DNA from: Fragum whitleyi
Lineage: Eukaryota > Mollusca > Bivalvia > Cardiida > Cardiidae
NCBI GenBank assembly: GCA_948146395.1
Contig: OX411547.1
Coordinates: 63,617,610-63,681,609, forward strand
Length of the DNA stretch: 64,000 nucleotides
Reading direction: 5' to 3'
The position numbers and the translations under genes are program-made. The notes under the pieces were generated by a model that had not been told where the DNA came from, did not search any database, and saw only the letters and a list, made by a program, of their open reading frames with translations. Shown here one piece after another: positions 56,722 to 64,000 of this stretch; within the stretch, counting starts at the first letter, position 1; each line of letters opens with the position of its first letter.

Positions 56722-58288
56722 TAAACAAGATGGCTATAGGCCCTTAAGCGCTCACCTGAGGCATATAGTTTACAAAGGAAGCAAAGTGCCAACACTACTT
56801 ATATGAAATTCTTTACTGGCTTAATAAAAGTCAAAGATATCAAGACGACATACATTTGAGTCAAATATACTACCCCTAGAGTGCACACAAGGTTTTTCAA
56901 AAAGAATAACCCCTTGACCCCATTTTTGACCCCTTTATCCCATTTTGATCAGACTTGCCCAAATTTTGATCTAGACCGAGATTTGATGGAGACAAACATT
57001 CCGACCAAATTTCAAGACATTTGGCCCAAAAATGTAGCCTCTAAAGTGCTCACAAGGTTTTTCTAAAATTTGACCCCCTTTACCCCATTTTTGACCCCAC
57101 TTGACCCAATTTCGAACTTGACCGAGATTTGTTGGAGACCAACATTTTGACCAAGTTTCAAGACTTTTGGGCAAAAAATGTTGCCCCTAGAGTGCACACA
57201 AGGTTTTTTTAAAATTTTACCCCTCGACCCTATTTTTGACCCAATTTCGAACTTTACCGAGATTTGATGGAGACAAACATTCTGACCAAGTTTCAAGACA
57301 TTTGGGCCAAAAATGTGGCCCCTACAGTGCACGCAAGGTCTTCCTAAAATTTGACCCCTTGACCCCATTTTTGATCCAGCTTGACCCCATTTCGAACTTT
57401 ACCGAGATTTGATAGAGACAAACATGCTGACAGAGTTTCAAGACTTTTAAGCCAAAAACGTGGTCTCTAGGGTGCGCACAAGGTTTTTCAAAAATTCGAC
57501 CCCTTGACCCCATTTTTGAACCAACTTGACCCAATTAAGAACTTGGCCGAGATTTTTTAGTGACAAACATTCTGACCAAGTTTTGAGACATTTGGTCGAA
57601 AAATGTCGCCCCTAGAGTGCACACAAGGTTTTTCTAAAATTTGACCCCTTGACCCCATTTTTGACCCCACTTGACCCAATTTCGAACTTGACCAAGATTT
57701 GATGGAGACAAACATTCTGACCAAGTTTCAAGACATTTGGGCCAAAAATGTGGCCCCTACAGTGTACGCAAGGTCTTCCTAAAAATTGACCCCTTGACCC
57801 CATTTTTGAACTAACTTGACCCAATTTCGAAGTTGGCCGAGATTTGATAGAGACAAACATGCTGACAAAGTTTCAAGACTTTTAAGCCAAAAACGTGGTC
57901 TCTAGAGTGCACACAAGGTTTTTCTAAAATTTGACCCCTTGACCCCATTTTGGACCCAACTTGACCCAATTTAAAACTTGGCCGAGATTTTTTAGTGACA
58001 AACATTCTGACCAAGTTTTGAGACATTTGACCCAAAAATGTCGCCCCTAGAGTGCACACAAGGTTTTTCTAAAATTTGACCCCTTTACCCAATTTTTGAC
58101 CCCACTTGACCCAATTTCGAACTTGACCGAGATTTGATGGAGAAAAACATTCTGACCAAGTTTCAAGACATTTGGGCCAAGAATGTGGCCTCTAGAGTGC
58201 ACACAAGGTAAAGTTTGATGACGGACGACGGACGCCGGACAGCAGCCCATCACAATAGCTCACCTTCGTGCTCAGGTGAGCTAAAAAA
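56722..58288 (+). mobile_element. tandem-core element with higher-order 145-bp array
   Basis: Head AAACAAGATGGCTATAGGCC then CTTAAGCGCTCACCTGAGG. Nine units are marked by AAGG at 57054, 57200, 57335, 57480, 57625, 57770, 57915, 58060 and 58205, six of the eight spacings being exactly 145. Each has TTGACCCC runs, GAGACAAACATTCTGACCAA or a variant, and GTTTCAAGAC. The 3' module is GATGACGGACGACGGACGCC, and a shortened hairpin AGCTCACCTTCGTGCTCAGG then TGAGCTAAAAAA. The minus-strand frames across 56971-58253 are readings of the array. Confidence 0.9.
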
Positions 58289-59001
58289 ACAAGGCAAAAG
58301 AATCTTTTAATATAAAGAATCTTTATACATATATATACTGGACAACAATAGTTAAAGATAAAACCTTTAGTCATTCTTTTCTAAATGACGCACAACGTTT
58401 TAAAAATCTATTTGTTTCTGTTAAATGATTCCACCATTCTGAAGCATAGTTTTATAATAATAATGAAATTGTGTGAAAGAAAACGGCTCCATGGGATAAA
58501 CACCTCGCATTCGCATAAGACCAAACTGTAGAATGGTATCACCGACAACCCTTAATTCATAAAATTCGTTTTCTATGTGTGTGAAGTGATTGTTAAGTCA
58601 ACTTACACGAATTTTCTCTTGCCAGCTTTTCTGCATCGTTCTTACACACTTTTAGTGGAACAATTAACGAGTCCCTCTGCAATTATCACTCAAACAAGAT
58701 TACCCTGTGTTTAAGTTATGGGATTTTCGTCTAAAATCTTTTGTTTGCAATAAACCCTATGTACACCCTAGCGTTTCTTCTGGGGCGACAAGTCCTGTCT
58801 ATCCGAACAAGATTTTCAAGTGCAAGATTCGGACAAGATTTTTCATGTGCAAGATACATAATGACAACAATTTTCCAAGGAGTCATATTTATCAATTAAA
58901 AATAAACCATCCTCAATATCACTGATTTACGTCGTCAAATTGGAAGAGGTTTTGCATTTTAAATCTAAAAACAGCAAGCATTACTCTGTCAATGTTATAT
59001 G
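58289..59001. other. no gene seen
   Basis: AT-rich spacer. The 72-codon plus frame at 58707-58925 has no recognised domain. Confidence 0.35.
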
Positions 59002-59003
59002 TA

Positions 59004-59807
59004 CTTAGTTCCAAAAGAAAGTGTGCACTTTTGTATTTTGAATATCTCTGAAAGTACACAATCTATCGTCATGAAACGTCGTATGATTATCCCACAGAGT
59101 AAGCGAAAATGATATTTGAAAACATAAATCGTGGGATGATCAAAAATTTTCAGCTGAATTGAGACATTTGATTTTGCATAATTTGCATGTGGATCACGCG
59201 TTAGAAGTTTACTTGGTCTGAAAATGCATTCAGCTGAATCTTTGCTAAGCAAAAAAATCACATTTTCAATACAATTGTACATGATGCCGCAGCGTAGTTT
59301 GACTTGCAATAAACGTAGATGAACAAAATGGAACCTTACATTTAGAACCTCATTAAAATTGGTTGAGCATTCCTGTCAAATAGAATTCGAAATTATCGTT
59401 TCGTGAGGCCTTTAATGAGCAAATCGAGATGTCATATAAACGCAATAGCACCATTCAACGACAAGTTACAAGCCTAACAAGGTCGCGATGTCTAACGTTG
59501 ACGTACACGTAACGTCTAAATAAAAATAAAAACTTTTGTTTGGAAATGGCTTGGAATGGCTTCTAAAACTCTTAAGTGCAACATCAACACACAGCTTTCA
59601 CCAGAGAAAAAATTGTAAGGAGGTCAAATCTCAAAAAATTAAGTTCTGCCATCGCGTATGCAGCATGCGATACTTTATCCAAATCTGATTTGACATTTAA
59701 TTTCAAAAGGTCTTGTCTTAAGTATGATATCAAATTTACTTCACAATTATCCTCCAACTTTGTAGAAATGCAAAAGGTGAAAGTGCACACTTTTTTATGG
59801 AACTAAG
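59004..59807. mobile_element. TA-flanked MITE-like element
   Basis: Left end CTTAGTTCCAAAAGAAAGTG, the right end on the opposite strand CTTAGTTCCATAAAAAAGTG, both followed by TGCACTTT: inverted repeats of about 28 bp. TA lies outside both ends (59002-59003; 59808-59809). The 804-bp interior has frames at 58995-59309 and 59576-59806 that look like chance readings. Ends resemble those of the element at 26621-28740 (CT.A..TCCAAAAGAAA). Confidence 0.8.
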
Positions 59808-59809
59808 TA

Positions 59810-60300
59810 TAGGTCAAAATGGCCAAAAAGTTGATGCTGGACAAAAACATCATGCAACTGAATGATCGGTGGATTTACGGAATACAACACTAAAGGAAGC
59901 ACTCACTCGGCATGCAACGACTCTTTTACTGTCACTTTAAAAGTCCATACAAAAGTTAGACCCGACTGTGAAACGAATAGATGTGTTTTGACACCGTCCA
60001 AATCCACATGGTTCCTAGCTTAGAGTAATCTTGTTATTTGATGCATAACTTATCAAAACCTGTAGAACTGCTAGTCTGCAAATGCACACATGGAAAGACT
60101 GAGACCTGTTCTTAATTTTCTTTGTCGATACCTGGCTTCCACATACATGTCAGAAGACTTACAGTCGTCTGAAACATGTTGAACTATCCCATGTAATCAA
60201 GACAAGTTTCATAACCAGCAGTTGAAGCACGCTTTCCATACAGCTGTTACCTCCAAAGCAAAGATACAGACCGGTCTAAGCGATTCCAAGTTTAGGAACC
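59810..60300. other. no gene seen
   Basis: Spacer without recognised exon or repeat edge. Confidence 0.35.
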
Positions 60301-60309
60301 AATCTTTTT

Positions 60310-61410
60310 TAATACGCCCGACGGGTCATATTATGTTATGGCGTGTCCGTCTGTTTGTCCGTCCATTAGCAATTTTTGTGTGCGCAACTCCTCCTACACT
60401 ATAAATGGAAAAGAGCTGAAACTTGGCACATTTACTCTCTATCATGTCTAGCTGTGCATAAGACCTTTGAAATCGCCCCAGTAATTTCTGTGAAATCATG
60501 AATTATCTGCCCTTTATTGAACGAAAATCGCTGATTTTTGTGTGCACAACTCCTCTTAGACGATCAATGGGAAGTAGCTGGAACTAGACAAAATTATTCC
60601 CTATGATTTCAGGTTGTGCAAAAAAACTTTGAAATTCAAATTGCTCCAGCCATTCCTGAGAAATCTTTTTTTGTGTGTGCGCAGCTCCTCCTAGACTATC
60701 AATCGGAAAGAGCTGAAACTAGACACAATTTCTCCCTATGATGTCACGTTGAGCATAAGACTTATTAAATTAAAAATGCTCTTTAAATATAAAGAATTAT
60801 TCTTGAGGTATCTTAAATTATCTGCCCTTGAGTTGAATGAAATATAAAATTTCTTGTAAGCTCACTTTCTCCTACATTTTGGACGGGAATGAAAGGAAAT
60901 TTGCCATGTGACTCTGTAGGTTGTCTAATTGTGCTTAGAACTTTATATTTTTTATATGTTAAGTAGTTCCTGATTTATCTGCCCTTTACTTATTAATAAT
61001 AACAAAATAGCTTAAAATTTCAAATTTGTTTTTGTTTGTGTGTGCACAATTCCTACAAATTTTATTGGATTGAACTGAATCTTGCCACAATGTAACCCTG
61101 ATATTTCGTTGAGCAAGAGAATTCAGAAATTCAAAACGTTTGGGTCTTTCTTGAATTATCTGCCCTTGAATTGATTGAAATTCACTATATTTCTTTTGTA
61201 AGTAACTCGTCACACCATGAATTGGAATGAACTTAAAACTTGCAAAATAACTGTATAATTGTGCATACAATTATTTTCAATTTACACTCAAAGGGTCATA
61301 CTATGTAATGGCCCCAGTCGTCTGTCGGTCTGCAATTGTTTTGGTTCATTCAAGCCAAGGTTACTAACAAGCCCCGTATATGCGCTGCTCTGCGAAGCTC
61401 TTGTTGCAAC
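60310..61410 (+). repeat. tandem array with GGGTCATA start
   Basis: Begins CGCCCGACGGGTCATATTAT then GGCGTGTCCGTCTGTTTGTCC. Units of roughly 130-165 bp carry TGTGTGCGCAACTCCTCCTA (60377, about 60540, about 60674), GGAAAGAGCTGAAACT.G.CAC, TCCCTATGAT and ATTATCTGCCCTT. Near 61290 AAGGGTCATACTATGTAATG and GTCGTCTGTCGGTCTG reappear, followed by GCGCTGCTCTGCGAAGCTCT. It is organised like the tandem-core elements but with different ends. Confidence 0.65.
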
Positions 61411-62256
61411 AATTTACTGACCGACCACGTTCGTTTGTGTTTGTCTAATTATATTTAAAACAGCGCAAGTCGATCCACGGTACGAGGAAAGTTATTTAAA
61501 ACGTGAAAGTTCAACAAGCCAGGAATGGGTTTTGATGAATGAGTTTATTTAGAAAAACTCTCAACCGGGTCACAATGCTCTTCAGGAGGAATAACGTTGT
61601 AACTATGAAGATTGCGTAATGATGTCAAAACAAACGTAGGTTGAAGAAACATGGGACGTCAATATATGTGACATTACAAAATAACATTACAAAAAAGGAC
61701 AAAAAGGCGATCAAATCTCTCAAGACGGACACTAGTATCATTAAAAAAGAGGGTGATAAAGGAGGAGCTTTCATCTTAATGAACTTCTATCATTATATAA
61801 AATGGCCGAAGATATCCTAAATATTATTTTAACTTGATATTTTTTTTTAAATCATCATAACATTGATCAACATCTTTTATCTCATAGCAGAAAAACGTCA
61901 CGAAGGAAAAAATCCAAATACAGAATATTTATAGTTATAATAGGGAAATGCAGGTGATGAGAGAAAGTATTTTACCTTCAGATGAATAACTAACTGGAAA
62001 AGTTGTAGTGGGTAACTGAACAACTGAAAATAATTGAACTATTTCATTATGTGATTTGAAATATCGTCATGTTAGAATTGAAACTCATTTTTATTACACA
62101 TTTTCAAGCAAAAATCCTTACATGTAAAACGTTTTACAATTCAAAACAAAGAATACCTCTTTCATTCTAAGATCCCGTCAAATTCACGAGGAAAAAACTG
62201 TTCATTCTGTGCAATAGAATGTTTGTTATCCGGGTCGTATTTTATTAAAAGAATAA
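61411..62256. other. no gene; dispersed repeat piece
   Basis: 61560-61690 matches 33790-33930. The rest is AT-rich with nothing recognised. Confidence 0.4.
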
Positions 62257-63680
62257 CAAATTCTTACCTTTGTTCATTGAACATTATACCACGCTTCTGG
62301 GTTCGAAGGCCCAATAATAATTCTTGAGCTTGAGCTTATAATTATATCATGACTAAATTTTCCCTATTCTATGGGAAATAAACGAGGAGATACTTCGTCT
62401 ACAACAACTGCGGATTAGTTTCATAAGTTTAATTATGCACGCTATTCTTTTTCTTCAAAGTAAGCGACGGTAAGCAATAATAAGCTCTCGTATCTTTTAA
62501 ATTTGACACTAAATTTATATAAAATTGAACAAAATTACAAACTTAATTATTCTTAATTAGTTTTTGACATACAAACATACGTATCTTTCACGTTATCTTT
62601 ACGTTGTCTTCAATCCAAGATTTCAATTGGGCCAGCTATTCATTTTTCTGCATCAAGTGTACTTTAGTGGGTGGGTACGTAAGGTGTATGATAGAACCTA
62701 AATGGTTACGGCTAAGGACCTCAAATGCCGAAATAAGATTATTTAACAATTTAATAATCTACCAACCGTAGTTATTATACCTTAAGAATAAAAATCAAAT
62801 GCGATGGATTTTCTTGTCGATAGCCAATCTCCACTTTATTTTCACGATTTCGTTGGTGCGAAGTTAATAAAAATCATTTCAATGCCATCCTGGTTACTTA
62901 GCACAAGGTGAACATAGATTACTTTACATAGTCCCAGTCTCAAAACAAGAGAACCGGAATGGCCCTCAATCGCTCACCTTAAATTTATTGGTCCAATGGA
63001 ACTAATCCAAGAAACTTTCTGACAAAGTTTCATTCACATTTACCTAATTGTTGAAAAGATTAAATTCCAAGATTTTAAAGTAAAAATAGACCCTGCCTAC
63101 CTATTCATTACTGAAGAGAATCAAAATAAGCCCCTCCTTGCCACGGCCATATTTAATAACCAGTCAAAATTTTGGAAACAATTTTTAAAGCGTGGCATCC
63201 AAGGAACATTTTGGTAAAATTTATTGAAATCAGCCTTGTGGTTCAGGAAGAGATGTCGTTCAACGACTTCGGGTTCAAAATAAGCCCCGCCTGACCCTGC
63301 CACGCCCATATTTATGTCCAAATCTAAATTTCGCGAACAAGTTTTGAAAAGGGTCATCAAAGGAATATTTTGATAAAGTTTCATTGAAATCGGCCCAGTT
63401 ATTAAGGATGTTGTTCAAAGATTTCATAGTGAAAAAAAGGCGCGCCTTGTCACGCCCATCGTTGTGGCCAATCAGAATTTTGGAAACAATTTTTAAAGCG
63501 TGGCATCCAAGGGACATTTTGGTAAAATTTTTGAAACCGTCCCAGTGGTTGAAGATAAGAAGTTTTTAACATTGTTTACGACGGACGACAGACTCCTGAC
63601 AGACTAAGGGTGGTCTTAAAAGATCACATTGAGCTAAAAATACTCCTCAGTCCAGTATAGCCCATTTTAAGCTCGGCTGT
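62257..63680. repeat. long direct repeat, copy 2, interrupted
   Basis: Second copy of the block at 4668-5480, same orientation. It starts AACAAATTCTTACC, has lost one arm of the foldback, runs through GATGGATTTTCTTGTCGATA and CACAAGGTGAACATAGATTA, is interrupted by the element at 62943-63637, and resumes AATACTCCTCAGTCCAGTA to about 63680. Confidence 0.75.
62943..63637 (+). mobile_element. tandem-core element, 155-bp type, worn 3' end
   Basis: Head AAACAAGAGAACCGGAATGG then CCCTCAATCGCTCACC. About four monomers as in 7226-7889 (CAGTGGTT or CTTGTGGTTCAGGAAGAG, TTCGGGTTCAAAATAAGCCC, CACGCCCATATTTATG). The 3' module has ACGACGGACGACAGACTCC, but the final hairpin is reduced to AGATCACATTGAGCTAAAAA. 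Frames at 63121-63569 are core readings. Confidence 0.8.
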
Positions 63681-64000
63681 TTTCGAAGAAAACCCGAGGT
63701 ATTATGATCATCACCTTGGCGTCGTTCGCGTTATCATTGGCGTTGATGTTGGTGTTGGCGTGACAAACTTTAAACTTTGTCATAATTTTGAATGGTAAGT
63801 CATAGAGCCTTCATATTTCACATGATCATTGCTTGGGACTGGACCCTTGTATGTACCAAGTTCAAGGTCATCAGTGAAGGTCAAGGTCATTTTTCAAGGT
63901 CAATTTTCTTTTAAAAATTTAACCTTGGTCATAACTTTTGAATGGTACGTCATAGAGTCTTCATATTTCACATGACCATTGCTTGGGACAAGAACTTTCT
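63670..64000 (+). repeat. start of another hairpin-headed array, cut by window end
   Basis: A hairpin CTCGG-CT-GTTTTC-GAA-GAAAAC-CCGAG at 63672-63698, then a GTTGGTGTTGGCG stretch, then units of about 150 bp with TTTGAATGGTAAGTCATAGA and TTCATATTTCACATGA (63785 and 63938). Three TCAAGGTCA motifs lie between them (63862-63902). Confidence 0.7.

Noticed and set aside
56890..58210. CRISPR-like array
   Set aside because: Units are contiguous 145-bp tandem repeats without unique spacers, in eukaryotic DNA.
56971..58253. Run of minus-strand frames with similar proteins (GVKGSNFRKTLCAL type)
   Set aside because: Produced by the 145-bp array; starts and stops follow the repeat, not a gene.

Overview
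The window looks like accessory, repeat-dominated sequence from a large invertebrate genome, most likely a bivalve mollusc (inference). It is AT-rich, has no bacterial-style operons, and contains exons with canonical splice sites, tRNA-derived SINEs, Tc1-like elements, decayed LINEs and many elements with tandem-repeat cores and shared hairpin ends. Most open reading frames are chance readings of repeats. No complete gene is visible.

Host coding sequence is sparse and all on the minus strand. One candidate gene has a transmembrane exon (15296-15475), two consecutive PLAT/LH2-like exons (3926-4110 and 2618-2810) and a possible last exon (1856-2031) followed by AATAAA. All junction phases fit, and TM followed by PLAT is the polycystin-1-like order, but joining them is inference. 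A second gene contributes a terminal exon at 37400-38273: a Thr/Ser/Asn-rich ectodomain, one membrane span and a basic tail with no recognised domain. An isolated signal-peptide ORF at 2965-3246 is weaker.

The dominant content is a family of elements, here called tandem-core elements. Each begins with about ACAAGAGG, a short hairpin and TCGCTCACCTG, and ends with a GACGGACGAC-rich stretch and a hairpin built on CACCTGAGCAC/GTGCTCAGGTG followed by AGCTAAAA. Between these ends lie different tandem arrays (about 145, 155 and 166 bp monomers). Copies lie at about 7.2-7.9, 16.5-17.5, 24.5-25.1, 25.8-26.6, 26.7-28.1, 28.9-30.2, 35.1-35.6, 42.8-43.6, 49.9-50.8, 52.0-54.0, 56.7-58.3 and 62.9-63.6 kb, with fragments elsewhere.

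Other mobile DNA: a tRNA-Asp-like SINE family (at least seven copies), a second SINE with a perfect 12-bp target duplication (51040-51254), two dead Tc1-like transposons (9456-10760; 10877-12202), TA-flanked non-autonomous elements (26621-28740; 59004-59807), a TTAA-type long-TIR element (39442-40876), foldback structures (4671-4822; 41702-41861), and LINE remnants (13211-14266; 23437-23668; 30195-31612; 45240-49110, the last with ORF1, endonuclease and reverse transcriptase remains). Several insertions are nested with a recoverable empty site, giving relative ages. A 57.6-kb-separated direct repeat (4668-5480 and 62257-63680) frames most of the window.
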